64,000 nt of DNA, taken from the NCBI GenBank assembly GCA_016719945.1, contig JADJYE010000031.1, forward strand, positions 1 to 64,000, written 5' to 3'. The notes beneath the pieces are model-generated. The model saw only the letters and a program-made list of their open reading frames with translations, was not told the DNA's origin and did not search any database. This document shows, in pieces, positions 55,776-64,000 of this stretch. Made by a program: the position numbers and the translations under genes. The stretch comes from Polyangiaceae bacterium (GTDB lineage: Bacteria; Myxococcota_A; Polyangia; Polyangiales; Polyangiaceae). Position 1 is the stretch's first letter; every line of letters begins with the position of its first letter.

Positions 55776-56990
55776 CTAGGAGCTGGGCGTGTCCTGGGGC
55801 GGGTGCGCCGCGTGCAGGTCACGCCGGATCTGGTCCACGTATTTGTTCACGAGCTCGTCGACCCGCGCCGGCGACGGCGACCGTACGATCACGCCTACGT
55901 GGTGCTTCTTGTCGAGCCGCCACACGACCTCGGGATCGGCGAACGTCGAGTAGTCCGGGTGCTCGTGGCGCGCCAGGGAGACCACGATGCCCGCGTATTC
56001 ATCGCGCGACGGCGGTAGCTCGTAGGGGCCCGTCTCGCCGGCGAGCTCGATCTTCGCCCACTCGCGCCAGGGGTTGAGGCCGGTCGCCGCCTCGATCATG
56101 TCGGCGAGGTGGGCGCCGCCGACGCGCGCGCTCGTCTCGAGGAAGTAGAGCTGCCCGTCGTCCTTGCCGCGGATGAACTCGGTGTGCGAAGAGCCGCGCA
56201 CGAGGCGCAGCCCGCTGAGGACCTGAGCGTTCATCTCGTACAGCGCCCGCGAGTCGTCGGTGCCCGGCGGCAGGATGCGCGACGTGAAGACGTCCCCGTC
56301 GTGCGACACGTCGAGCGGCGGCTTGCCGTAGCGGCTCGCGCGCTGAAAGAGGATCTTCCCGTCTCGCACCAGGGAGTCGACGTGGAAGACCTCGCCCGGG
56401 ACGTAGCGTTCGAGCAGGAAGCCCGCGCGCTCGTCGCCGAGCTTGTCGAGGATCGCGTGCAGATCTTCTTTCGCGTGGGCGCGCTTGATGCCGATCGCGC
56501 CGGCGCTCGAGCGCGGCTTGACCATCCAAGGTGCCGGCACCCGCTCGATGAACTCGGCGATCTGCGCGTCGTTCAGCAGGTGCACGAACTCGGGGACGCG
56601 GATCCCGAGGGACTGGGCACGGACGCGCATGGCGAGCTTGTCACGGAAATAGCGGGTGGTGGTCTCGCCCATGCCCGGGATGCGCAGGTGCTCGCGGAGC
56701 ATGGCCGCGATCTCGAGGTCGAAGTCGTCGAGCGGGACGATGCGGTCGAAGACGCGCGTGCGCGCCAGGTAGCTGATGGCGCGCAGCGACTCGGCCGGGT
56801 CCCACTTCTTGTCGACGTCACGCATGTAGAACAGCTCGTCGATCGCCTCGGCTGGGAAGCGGTGCTCGTGCTTGAGGCTCTCCGACGTGATCAGGACGAC
56901 CTTCCAGCCGAGGTCCTTGCAGGCGCGCAAGAAATCGTGGCCCTTCTCATAGCTCGCGATGACGAGGACGGTCTTGTCGCTGTTGCCCAT
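55776..56990 (-). CDS. ATP-grasp domain protein
   Basis: About 404 residues. A Rossmann-like N-terminus (KTVLVIASYEKGHDFLRACKDLG) is followed by a pre-ATP-grasp region and the ATP-grasp fold: FRDKLAMRVRAQSLGIRVPEF, APWMVKPRSSAGAIGI, RYVPGEVFHVDSLV, and the metal-binding FLETSARVGG. The family joins a carboxylate to an amine or thiol with ATP. The closest general pattern is L-amino-acid ligase/BtrJ-like proteins, but the substrate is not evident. ATG 56990 is only 18 bases from the divergent M14 peptidase start, suggesting joint regulation. Confidence 0.85.
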   Translation of the reverse strand: MGNSDKTVLVIASYEKGHDFLRACKDLGWKVVLITSESLKHEHRFPAEAIDELFYMRDVDKKWDPAESLRAISYLARTRVFDRIVPLDDFDLEIAAMLREHLRIPGMGETTTRYFRDKLAMRVRAQSLGIRVPEFVHLLNDAQIAEFIERVPAPWMVKPRSSAGAIGIKRAHAKEDLHAILDKLGDERAGFLLERYVPGEVFHVDSLVRDGKILFQRASRYGKPPLDVSHDGDVFTSRILPPGTDDSRALYEMNAQVLSGLRLVRGSSHTEFIRGKDDGQLYFLETSARVGGAHLADMIEAATGLNPWREWAKIELAGETGPYELPPSRDEYAGIVVSLARHEHPDYSTFADPEVVWRLDKKHHVGVIVRSPSPARVDELVNKYVDQIRRDLHAAHPPQDTPSS

Positions 56991-57008
56991 CGTCGCGGAT
57001 GATATGGG

Positions 57009-58112
57009 ATGACAGGCTTGCGAGTCTCTACTGGCTTCGAGAGCGCTCGGATCGAGGTGCTCCACACGGATCAGCGGCGCGTCCGCGTCGCCGTCCCTCC
57101 AGATCTCGCCGCGCCTCGATTCCGCCAGTGGTTCGCCTTCGACGTCGAAGGGGAGCCTGGGGCGTCCGCCGAGATCGTGATCGACAACGCGGCCGAGTGC
57201 ACCTGGGCGGACGCGTTCGGGGGTGACTATCGGGTGTACGTGTCCGAAGGCGACGCGTGGAGGAGGGGTGACAGCCGCGTCGAGCGGGGCAGGCTCGTCC
57301 TTCGGCACATCTTCACTCGCCCTCGCGTGCGGATCGCGTTCTACCCCCCGTACCCCTCGAGCCGGCTCAGAGACCTGCGCGCGGCGGTTCGAGAGGCTGG
57401 AGGCGCGGTCGATCTGCTCGGCGTGACCCCGCCGGGCAGGAGCGTCGAGCGCTTCGTCCTCGGAGCGGGGGACAAACACGTCTGGGTGCTCGCCCAGCAG
57501 CACCCCGGCGAGGCGATGGCGGGCTGGTTCGCGGAGGGGCTCGTGGCGGCGCTCTGTGAGCGCCACGGCGCCGCGAGGGCGCTCGCGCTGGAGGCGACCC
57601 TCTCGATCGTGCCGCGGATGAACCCGGACGGCGCCGCGATCGGCAACCACCGCACCACTCCGCGCGGCGTCGACCTCAACAGGTCGTGGGAGAGCGAGGA
57701 CGCCCCGGTCGAGGTCTCGTCCGTTCGCGACGCGATGCGCATGACCGGCGTCCACTTCGCGCTCGACGTGCACGGCGACGAGCGGCTGCCGTGGGTGTTC
57801 GCGCAGCCCGCCGATCGATTCACAGGGCGACGGGCCGGGATCGACCGCGCGATCGGTCGCTTCGAAGAGGCGTTGTCGGGGGCGACGCCCGACTTTCAGA
57901 CCGAGCACCGATACCCCTACGCCCCGGCCGACGTGCCGAGCATGATCTTCGGGGCCAACTGGATCCAGGGCACGTTCGACTGCCCTGCGCTGACGCTCGA
58001 GATGCCGTTCTCCGACCACCGGGGGCACCCCGAGGAGCGAGGGTTCTTCCCGGCGCGCGCGCGGCGCCTCGGGCACAGGGCGGCGATCGGGATCTTGGCG
58101 GCGATTACCTGA
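57009..58112 (+). CDS. M14-type cytosolic carboxypeptidase-like enzyme
   Basis: A 367-residue protein without signal peptide. The N-terminal beta domain (residues 1-125: SARIEVL, RQWFAFDVEGEPG, YRVYVSEGDAWRRGD) resembles the N-domain of cytosolic carboxypeptidases (Nna1/CCP). The catalytic domain has zinc ligands HPGE (His and Glu near residues 165 and 168) and the His of DVHGDE (near 255), substrate Arg/Asn in GVDLNRSWE, and the catalytic Glu in LTLEMPF. Eukaryotic relatives trim glutamate side chains; bacterial targets are largely unknown. It is head-to-head with an ATP-grasp gene, and its 3' end overlaps the histidine kinase gene by eight bases. Confidence 0.88.
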   Translation: MTGLRVSTGFESARIEVLHTDQRRVRVAVPPDLAAPRFRQWFAFDVEGEPGASAEIVIDNAAECTWADAFGGDYRVYVSEGDAWRRGDSRVERGRLVLRHIFTRPRVRIAFYPPYPSSRLRDLRAAVREAGGAVDLLGVTPPGRSVERFVLGAGDKHVWVLAQQHPGEAMAGWFAEGLVAALCERHGAARALALEATLSIVPRMNPDGAAIGNHRTTPRGVDLNRSWESEDAPVEVSSVRDAMRMTGVHFALDVHGDERLPWVFAQPADRFTGRRAGIDRAIGRFEEALSGATPDFQTEHRYPYAPADVPSMIFGANWIQGTFDCPALTLEMPFSDHRGHPEERGFFPARARRLGHRAAIGILAAIT

Positions 58113-59649
58113 CGCGGCCGCCCTGCGCTTCGGCGAGCGCTTGCGCCAGGACCTTCGGCGAGCAGGGCTTCATCAGGAAGCCGGACGCTCCAGCGTCGAG
58201 CAAGGCCTGCACGTCCTCGTCCATCGGGGACCCCGACAGCAAGAGCACCACGACCCCGGGATCTTGCGCGCGCATCGCCTCGAAGACCGCGCGGCTGCCC
58301 GGCCCAGGCATCACCATGTCGAGCACCACGGCGGTCACCTCCGCGCCGTGCTCCCGAAACGCAAGCACCGCGGCCGCCGCCCCGTTCGCCTCCAGCGTGC
58401 GGTAACCCAGCCCGGTCAGGGTGGCGGCGAGCGCGCCGCGCACGAGGTCGTCATCGTCCACCATGAGGATCGTGCCGGTGCCTCGCGCGCTCGGCTCCCC
58501 GCGTGCTCGGGGGGCCTCGTCGCCGGGGGGCGGCCCTGCCGGCAGGGTGAGTCGCATCGTCGTGCCCTCGCCGTCGAGCCCGTCGAGGATCTCGATCGTG
58601 CCCCCGTGCCCCTCGACGATGCCGAAGACGGTCGCGAGGCCGAGGCCCGTCCCCTTCTCGCTCCCGTACGTCTTCGTCGTGAAGTAGGGCTCGAACACCC
58701 GCTCCCGGAGCGCCGCGGGGATGCCTGGCCCGTCGTCGAGGACCTCGAGCACCACGCGCTCGCCCTCGTGGCGCGTGCGCACGAGCACGCGGCTCCCTTT
58801 GCCGGTGGTCACGGCGTCGCGGGCGTTGACGACCAGGTTCATCACGACCTGCTCGAGCTGCGAGGGGTCTCCGAGAACGGTGGTCTGGTCGCCCGCTCCG
58901 AGCTCCATCGCGACGTGGACGCCCTTCATCGTCCGCGTGAAGAGCTCGCGCATCGCGCCGAGCACGCGATCGAGCACGACCGGTGCGGCGCGGTGCCGGC
59001 CTCGCCCCGCGAAGCCGAGCAGCGAGCGCGTCAACAGCGCGCTCTTCTCGGTGAGGTCGTCGATGATGCCGAGCGACGCGAGCCGCCTGGGATCGGCCTC
59101 ACCCTCCGATAATTCGTGCGCCAGCAGCTTGATCCCGAGGATCAGGTTGTTGAAGTCGTGCGCGATCCCTCCCGCGAGGGTGCCGATCGCCTCGAGCCGC
59201 TGCGACCGCTGGAGGCGCCTTTCGCTCTCCGCTTGCGCGATCTCCGCGAGCACCTGCTTGGTGATGTCGAAGAAGGCGACGACGACGTGGGTGACGTCTC
59301 CGTCCGCGTTCATCACGGGGCGGCTGAAGGCGCGCACATGAACGATCGTGCGGTCGGGGCGCCGGATCATGATGTCGTCGTTGACGACCAGCTGGCGCTC
59401 GACGAGGGCGCGCACGAACGGCATGCGCTCCTCGGGGTAGGGCGCGCCCTCGCGGGTGAGGATGCCATAGGGCTCGGAGTAGTTGCCGACCGTGACGTCG
59501 GACCGGGCGCTCTGGCCCATGATCTCGCCGAACATCCGGTTGGTGTAGATCTCCTCTCCACTCGGCGCGCGGGCCACCCACACGCCCACCGGCAGGTCAT
59601 CGGTGAGGGCGTTGACGATGGCCCGATCGCTGGGGACCTCGTCCGCCAT
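58105..59649 (-). CDS. Hybrid sensor histidine kinase/response regulator with PAS domain
   Basis: A 514-residue, soluble protein. A PAS domain (about residues 10-135, LPVGVWVARAPSGEEIYTNRMF) is followed by a HisKA box with the phospho-acceptor His in LAGGIAHDFNN (near residue 165). The HATPase_c domain has N-box LVVNARDAV, G1 DDGPGIP and G2 GTGLGLATV. A receiver domain at about 392-510 has MVDDDD, the Asp in VVLDMVMPG and the Lys in FLMKPCSP. The ATG lies two bases after the TAG of the DUF2169 gene, so the two are co-transcribed. The signal is unknown. Confidence 0.92.
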   Translation of the reverse strand: MADEVPSDRAIVNALTDDLPVGVWVARAPSGEEIYTNRMFGEIMGQSARSDVTVGNYSEPYGILTREGAPYPEERMPFVRALVERQLVVNDDIMIRRPDRTIVHVRAFSRPVMNADGDVTHVVVAFFDITKQVLAEIAQAESERRLQRSQRLEAIGTLAGGIAHDFNNLILGIKLLAHELSEGEADPRRLASLGIIDDLTEKSALLTRSLLGFAGRGRHRAAPVVLDRVLGAMRELFTRTMKGVHVAMELGAGDQTTVLGDPSQLEQVVMNLVVNARDAVTTGKGSRVLVRTRHEGERVVLEVLDDGPGIPAALRERVFEPYFTTKTYGSEKGTGLGLATVFGIVEGHGGTIEILDGLDGEGTTMRLTLPAGPPPGDEAPRARGEPSARGTGTILMVDDDDLVRGALAATLTGLGYRTLEANGAAAAVLAFREHGAEVTAVVLDMVMPGPGSRAVFEAMRAQDPGVVVLLLSGSPMDEDVQALLDAGASGFLMKPCSPKVLAQALAEAQGGRVR

Positions 59650-59651
59650 CG

Positions 59652-62138
59652 CTAGCGAACGATCCTGGCGACCGCCGCGACCTTCATCGCGGCCGAGTGG
59701 GACTCGTACTGATCGGCTTGGAACTGGGCCTCGACGATCAGCCGTACGCGCAGGCGGCGAAACAGCGGGAGCTTCTTCGCGACGCTCTCGGGGAAATACG
59801 TCGGGATGCCGGTCGAGGAGCCCGCGAAGAAGAACAGGCTCCTCAGGTGGGGCTCCCCGAAGACGGAGCGCTTCTGGTACGCGCGCCGCTCGAGCAGCGC
59901 GCGCTCGGTCTGGTCGTCGAGGTACGTCGAGGCGACGGGCCGGCTCGCGCTCGCGAACGCCTCGCGGACCCGCGTCGTCATCGAGGTCGCGACGTCCGGC
60001 GACGCGACGAGCCCCGGGGTCGCCAGGAACGCGGTGGCCTGCTCGAGGGTCTTCTTGAGCTCGTCGTCGCTGGAGGCGAACGGCGTCGCTGCAGAGACGG
60101 TCGCCTTGAGCAGCTCGAGCTCGTCGAAATCGAAGCGCACCTCACCTACCAACAGGAGCAGCTGCGCCGCGAAGCGGCCGTCGGCGCGCACGGCGTCGAG
60201 GAGCGCGAAGTCGACGCCGTCTTGGCCGCTCGGCGTCCCTCGCGCGACGACCTCGTAGACCTCACGCCTGTCTTCCATCTCGCCGGGCTCGTCGACGAGC
60301 GCGGGCTCGTCGACCTCGGGGTCGAACGGCCCCTGCTCGAGCTGGTCGAGGATCTTCTTCCACTCGGCCTTGCGACGGATTCGCGCAGCGACCTCGGGGC
60401 TCCACCAGAGCAGCTGCAAGACGTCGCCCTCGATCTTGCGTGGCGCGCGCCCCGCGTTCGCGCCCGTAGGCCGCCCGTCGGCCGCGGCGTTGGAGGCGCT
60501 CACCAGGCCTCCGAGCGCCGCCGTCGAGGCGTGCATCAGGACAGGCGCAGGGGGCGCCACGGGCGCGCCGCTCACGCCCGACCAAGCAGCTGCGGGCGCG
60601 CTCGACGGTGGGGCGAGCGCCTGGGTGACGACCGGTGCCTGCGCGACCGGCGGGGCCATCGGCGCCACCAGGGGCTGGGGCGGAGGCGGCGGCGGGACGG
60701 TCGGCGGCTGGTTCGGGGCCGACGGGGGAGGCGCGGGCATCGCGGGCGCCGGGTTCCCGAAGGTGGGCGGGCGGACCCCCAGCGACGCCGCGGTCGGGTA
60801 TGCCCCGGACCAGCTCGCTGGGGCCTCCCCTGCGAAGGGAAGGCCGCCCTGAATGGTCGACGTCTGACCGGGAGGCGGCAACGGGGGCAACCCGGGCGGC
60901 GTCGGCGGCAGGCCCACGGTCGCGTTAGTCGCGGTCGCCTCGCCGAAGGGGAGGCCGGGGTTCGTCGACTTCGCGGCGTCTCTCGCGCGCGCGTTCTGGA
61001 ACGGGAGCCCCACTCCGCCGCCGGTCGCGCGTGGATCGGCCGTCGCCCCCGTGCGTCGATCGAACGGCGTCCCGTCGACGTCGCGCACGAGCTCCTCGCC
61101 GGCGGAGGTGCGCTCCGACGCGAGCGCGTCCAGCATCGTCTCGCGCGGGCCGACGGCGTGCTCGACCGTGCGCCAGCTCTGCCGAGCGCGCTCGATGGAC
61201 TGCGCGACGCGGTACGACTCGCCTTGGTGCTCGACCGCGAAGTGCCCGCGCCAGGTGAGCGTCGCGATCGAGCGATCGCTGTCGATGACGAGCGTGTCGG
61301 CGCGCATCGCGGGCCGGTCGGTCGACCCGCTGCGCCGCGTGACCGTGAACCGCGGTCGCACCCCTGGGAGCTTGGTGCTGAGCACGGCGTGCCGCGGGTG
61401 CAGGTTCTCGAGCAGCACGCCCGCGCTGTCCGAGATGGCGTCGAGCTGTTGATCGGCCGGCGCGACGTTGAAGAACCCGAGATCGAACCCCTCGGGCAGC
61501 GGCTCGGTGCGCCAGCTACCGGACGTGATGGTCGCGCGGTGATAGCCGAGCTTCGACTCTCGCGCGGGCCACGACGGCGCCACGGGGCCAAAGCCGATCG
61601 GATCCCCGGCGCTCATCGTGTCGTCGCCGCGCCCGACCTGCGTGAGGTTCGGGAGCGGCGCCCTGCCGAACTTGTCGCGGCTCTTGGTGTCGATGCCGAC
61701 GGGGTTCCACGTGCCCTGGCCGCCCGCGGCCCGCTCGTAGACGATCGGCATGCGCGAGAAGCGCGGCCCTTGGTAGACGGTCCCGTCGGGCCCGACCGAG
61801 CGATCTGCGACCAGCTCGATCGACTTGTCGATCGACTCGACGACGAGGCGCGCGACGAGCGAGCGAACGGCCTTGCCCGGCGGCGCGAAGGCGTGGCCGA
61901 CGAGCACGACGTCGACCTTGGGCTTCGTGGGGGAGAGATCGCTCGCCGCGGAGAGGCTCCGCTTCGCGTCGTCGTCCCAGTACGCGTCGTGCTCGAACAG
62001 CGGCTCTTGGGCGGCCGCGAGCTTCGCCTCACCCGGCTCGAGCGAGAAGGTCGCCTTGCAGACGATGGTGACGAGCCAGGTCGCGGGGCGGGGTTGCCAC
62101 AGCAGCGTCGAGTAAGGCAGCTCGCCTCGTGCGTCCAT
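59652..62138 (-). CDS. DUF2169-domain protein, T6SS-associated
   Basis: An 828-residue protein. The N-terminal 330 residues match DUF2169 (TWLVTIVCKATFSLEPGEAKL, DVVLVGHAFAPPGKAV, ISDSAGVLLENLHP), a domain found in proteins encoded with type VI secretion cargo and pentapeptide-repeat or PAAR genes. Residues 400-560 are Pro/Ala/Gln-rich and probably flexible. Residues 570-828 form a helical/mixed C-terminal domain ending in a stretch like RLRVRLIVEAQFQADQYESHSAAMKVAAVARIVR. No signal peptide is seen. It is likely a cargo-related accessory of the T6SS cassette 4 kb away, and it shares an operon with a histidine kinase. Confidence 0.85.
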   Translation of the reverse strand: MDARGELPYSTLLWQPRPATWLVTIVCKATFSLEPGEAKLAAAQEPLFEHDAYWDDDAKRSLSAASDLSPTKPKVDVVLVGHAFAPPGKAVRSLVARLVVESIDKSIELVADRSVGPDGTVYQGPRFSRMPIVYERAAGGQGTWNPVGIDTKSRDKFGRAPLPNLTQVGRGDDTMSAGDPIGFGPVAPSWPARESKLGYHRATITSGSWRTEPLPEGFDLGFFNVAPADQQLDAISDSAGVLLENLHPRHAVLSTKLPGVRPRFTVTRRSGSTDRPAMRADTLVIDSDRSIATLTWRGHFAVEHQGESYRVAQSIERARQSWRTVEHAVGPRETMLDALASERTSAGEELVRDVDGTPFDRRTGATADPRATGGGVGLPFQNARARDAAKSTNPGLPFGEATATNATVGLPPTPPGLPPLPPPGQTSTIQGGLPFAGEAPASWSGAYPTAASLGVRPPTFGNPAPAMPAPPPSAPNQPPTVPPPPPPQPLVAPMAPPVAQAPVVTQALAPPSSAPAAAWSGVSGAPVAPPAPVLMHASTAALGGLVSASNAAADGRPTGANAGRAPRKIEGDVLQLLWWSPEVAARIRRKAEWKKILDQLEQGPFDPEVDEPALVDEPGEMEDRREVYEVVARGTPSGQDGVDFALLDAVRADGRFAAQLLLLVGEVRFDFDELELLKATVSAATPFASSDDELKKTLEQATAFLATPGLVASPDVATSMTTRVREAFASASRPVASTYLDDQTERALLERRAYQKRSVFGEPHLRSLFFFAGSSTGIPTYFPESVAKKLPLFRRLRVRLIVEAQFQADQYESHSAAMKVAAVARIVR

Positions 62139-62195
62139 GCGAGGGTAGGACGATACACCAGCCGCCTGCCAGGTGCTCGCGTGCCCACGTCCGAC

Positions 62196-62225
62196 GAAGA
62201 AGCCCGCCGCTAGGGCGGGCTCTTC
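62196..62225 (-). terminator. Intrinsic-terminator-like hairpin
   Basis: On the minus strand, GAAGAGCCCGCC pairs with GGCGGGCTTCTTC around a short loop, 16 bases after the stop of the small lipoprotein gene. TTCTTCG follows rather than a long U-run. Confidence 0.6.
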
Positions 62226-62241
62226 GACCGTTCGCTCGACC

Positions 62242-62457
62242 CTACTTCGAGGGCGCCTTTTCCGGGGGCGGGTCGCCCGTGTCGGGCGGCGTCGGCGTCG
62301 GCGGCTTCGGCTCCGGAGGAGTGGGCGGCGGATCAGGCTTCGGCTGCGGCGCGGCCGCCTCTGCCTGTGCTTGCGTCTGCGTGTCGGCGCCGCCGCAAGC
62401 CGCGAGCGTGAGCCCCGACAGCATGATGGCGATGCCCAAAGTTGCGATGACCTTCAT
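62242..62457 (-). CDS. Small Pro-rich lipoprotein
   Basis: A 71-residue protein: signal MKVIATLGIAIMLSGLTLAAC, with lipobox TLAAC and the lipidated Cys at residue 21, then a Gln/Ala stretch and a Pro/Lys/Asp/Glu-rich tail (PPTPPEPKPPTPTPP). An AGGAGG ribosome site lies about seven bases before the ATG. It is probably an extended periplasmic or outer-membrane spacer; no specific function is recognised. Confidence 0.8.
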   Translation of the reverse strand: MKVIATLGIAIMLSGLTLAACGGADTQTQAQAEAAAPQPKPDPPPTPPEPKPPTPTPPDTGDPPPEKAPSK

Positions 62458-62624
62458 GGCCGTGCCTCCTGCAAACGCGAGGGGTTCTCGCGTGGTCGCT
62501 GTCATGAATGGCAACGAACGTGCCGGTCCGCAAGTCCTCGAATCTGGCTGGTTTCGTGCGTGCTCGCGCGCAATTGACGCGTGCTTTCATGCAGCAATCG
62601 CGCGCGACCTCGATCGAACCCCGA

Positions 62625-63122
62625 TCAGGACTTCGCGTCGGCGATCCCAGGAGCCGGGCTCACGCGCTGAAAGCCCACGCCCAGCACTAGTCCGCCAGCG
62701 AGCGAGACGAGCGCACCGTAGCGACATTTCTCGCGGAGCACTCCGCGCGCGATCACGCCTTCGCCCCTGTCCACCTCTACCGCTTGGCCTTCGCGCAAGC
62801 CGCCGAAGATCGCGGCTCGCGCCGCGGCGACGCGCAGCGCCTCCGGCGCTGGGCCCGTACGCAGCGTGACCGCGCTCGGGTCCGAGCGCTTGACGTGACC
62901 TCGTTCGAACAGCACGTCGATCGCGGCGAGCTCGGCTGCCAGCACGACCCCCGCCCGCGCGCCCCCTCCCGCGGTCGCGACGTCGACGATGGCGCCGATT
63001 CGGAACGGCCCCGCCTCGGGGCTCACGCGCCCACCCAGCCGCGCGCGCGTCGCGTCGACCGTGGGCGGCGAGATCGCGTCCGAGATCCTCGAGCCCCGAG
63101 CGAGAAAGACCTTGCGGGCCAC
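62625..63122 (-). CDS. Hypothetical protein downstream of a membrane kinase gene
   Basis: A 165-residue protein, starting GTG 63122 three bases after the kinase stop. It contains no membrane segment except a hydrophobic C-terminal stretch (GALVSLAGGLVLGVGFQRV). The sequence is Ala/Gly/Val-rich with short beta-like runs (FRIGAIVDVATAGGGARAGVVLA). I do not recognise a family. Co-transcription with the kinase is likely. The 167-base gap to the next gene holds nothing obvious beyond that gene's ribosome site. Confidence 0.6.
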   Translation of the reverse strand: MARKVFLARGSRISDAISPPTVDATRARLGGRVSPEAGPFRIGAIVDVATAGGGARAGVVLAAELAAIDVLFERGHVKRSDPSAVTLRTGPAPEALRVAAARAAIFGGLREGQAVEVDRGEGVIARGVLREKCRYGALVSLAGGLVLGVGFQRVSPAPGIADAKS

Positions 63123-63125
63123 CCC

Positions 63126-64000
63126 TCAGTTCCTCTCCGAGAAGGGGTTGAACGGTCGCTCGGGCGGCGGAGCAGCCGGCGCCGGAGGCGACGCGTGAGC
63201 GGGCGGTGGCTCGCTCGCCTGCGCCTTCGCGGTCGCAGTCCCCTTGGCCTGTGAAGGCGCCTCGGACCGGGAGCGTGCCGACGCGAGCGCCGCCACCGAG
63301 CTCGCCGCTGGGCTCGACGTTGGAGCGCTGGCTGTGGGCTCGCTCGTGGGGGGCGACGGGGTCGCCGCCGCCGAGGTCGTCTCGGCGCCGGCGGGCGAAG
63401 TGGGGATGGGCGCGAGCCGATCGATGCGTCGGTTGATGATCACGCCGAGGCCCTCTCGGGCGAGGACCTGACCGCTCGCCGGAGCGCTCTTGCGGTACGC
63501 GGTCAGAGCCATCGCCACCAACGCGCACGTCGCGATCGCCAGCGCCGCGACGAGCCCTTGGACGACGCGGGTGCGTCGGCTTCGATCGAAGCGAACGGTC
63601 CCGCCGAGCGCGTCGTCGTGCGCGACGGGCGGCGTCGTGCCGACGTCTTGCCGGAGCGCTCCCCTCAAGATCCTCGCGCAGCGCTCCGCGGCGCCGGCGC
63701 TCGAGGACGGTGCGAACGGCTCGAGCGCAGCGGCGAGCGCGGCGACGTCGACGTAGCGCTCGTCGGGCCGCTTGCGGAGCGCGCACGCGACGACGGCGTC
63801 GAGCCCCGCGGGGAGCGCGGTCGGGGCGACCGTGGAGAGCGCCGGAGGCTCGCGCTCGAGCACCTGCGCGGTGATGTTGGAGACGGTGTTCCCGCCGAAG
63901 GCAGGGCGACCCCCGACCAGCTCGTAGAAGATCGTCCCCAGCGACCACACGTCGGCGCGCGCGTCGACCGAGCTCGACGAGCGGATCTGCTCTGGCGACA
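63126..64000 (-). CDS. Ser/Thr protein kinase, membrane-anchored (5' part outside the window)
   Basis: Only the C-terminal part is present. The visible end of a Hanks-type kinase domain includes SPEQIRSSSSVDARADVWSLG and IFYELVGGRPAFGG, then RKRPDERYVDVAALA (lobe end). One membrane segment follows (VVQGLVAALAIATCALVAMA). The outside part is Ala/Pro/Ser/Thr-rich low complexity (TSEPTASAPTSSPAASSV), ending ERPFNPFSERN. The layout, cytosolic kinase then a single membrane helix then an extracytoplasmic tail, is PknB-like. The stop is at 63126-63128. Confidence 0.88.
   Translation of the reverse strand, partial: SPEQIRSSSSVDARADVWSLGTIFYELVGGRPAFGGNTVSNITAQVLEREPPALSTVAPTALPAGLDAVVACALRKRPDERYVDVAALAAALEPFAPSSSAGAAERCARILRGALRQDVGTTPPVAHDDALGGTVRFDRSRRTRVVQGLVAALAIATCALVAMALTAYRKSAPASGQVLAREGLGVIINRRIDRLAPIPTSPAGAETTSAAATPSPPTSEPTASAPTSSPAASSVAALASARSRSEAPSQAKGTATAKAQASEPPPAHASPPAPAAPPPERPFNPFSERN

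Overview
The window is GC-rich, densely packed bacterial chromosome that looks like a myxobacterium (Myxococcota, Polyangia-like). This is inferred from gene content: giant Ser/Thr kinases fused to AAA ATPase and TPR regions, a DUF4215-type cysteine-rich lipoprotein, a glycine-rich RRM protein, long Ala/Pro-rich low-complexity proteins, DUF2169 and T6SS cargo genes. Many genes are coupled by 4-base start/stop overlaps (GTGA or ATGA), and GTG starts are common.

Layout. 1-1.84 kb: remnant of a group II intron with a heavily frameshifted reverse transcriptase. 1.84-11.0 kb (minus strand): three-gene signalling operon (kinase-AAA-TPR; a second kinase-cyclase-like-AAA-TPR gene with several frameshifts; a frameshifted patatin). 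11.1-17.2 kb: molybdenum cofactor genes in two convergent groups, moaD-moaA-moaC(fusion)-moaE on plus and patatin-moaB-moeA on minus. 17.2-20.0 kb: lgt, an RRM RNA-binding protein and rpmG (L33). 20.3-26.0 kb: rod-shape operon mreB-mreC-mreD-mrdA(PBP2)-rodA, then a rhomboid protease on the other strand. 27.1-29.0 kb: ECF sigma factor, putative membrane anti-sigma factor and a lipoprotein. 29.2-38.8 kb: J-domain/TPR protein with a PQQGY-repeat tail, DnaK, a long disordered protein, an M1-like metallopeptidase and a membrane protein, then tRNA-Phe and a universal stress protein.

39.9-41.4 kb is a small IS-like unit with matching ends. It holds a truncated IS5-type transposase and a four-helix-bundle (S23-like) gene. 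41.5-46.8 kb carries surface/envelope genes: a short repeat protein, a 1260-residue DUF4215/lectin/lamin-tail lipoprotein and an M23-like lipoprotein. A ROK sugar kinase follows.

The most interesting part is 48.0-55.6 kb, a tightly coupled type VI secretion cargo cassette: VgrG, a PAAR protein with a long helical extension, a small orphan, an FHA-DUF4123 adaptor fusion, a second small orphan, a 600-residue beta-rich protein of no recognised family (candidate effector) and a 272-residue protein (candidate immunity or accessory protein). No T6SS sheath, baseplate or membrane-complex genes are present, so the core apparatus must be elsewhere. Downstream come a twin palindromic repeat, an ATP-grasp enzyme, an M14 cytosolic-carboxypeptidase-like enzyme, a DUF2169 (T6SS-associated) protein in an operon with a hybrid histidine kinase, a small lipoprotein, a hypothetical protein and the 3' part of another membrane Ser/Thr kinase that runs off the window.

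Caution: the first 7.5 kb holds many single-base frameshifts while the remainder has almost none (one in moaC, one in a transposase). Genuine decay and assembly error cannot be separated from sequence alone.
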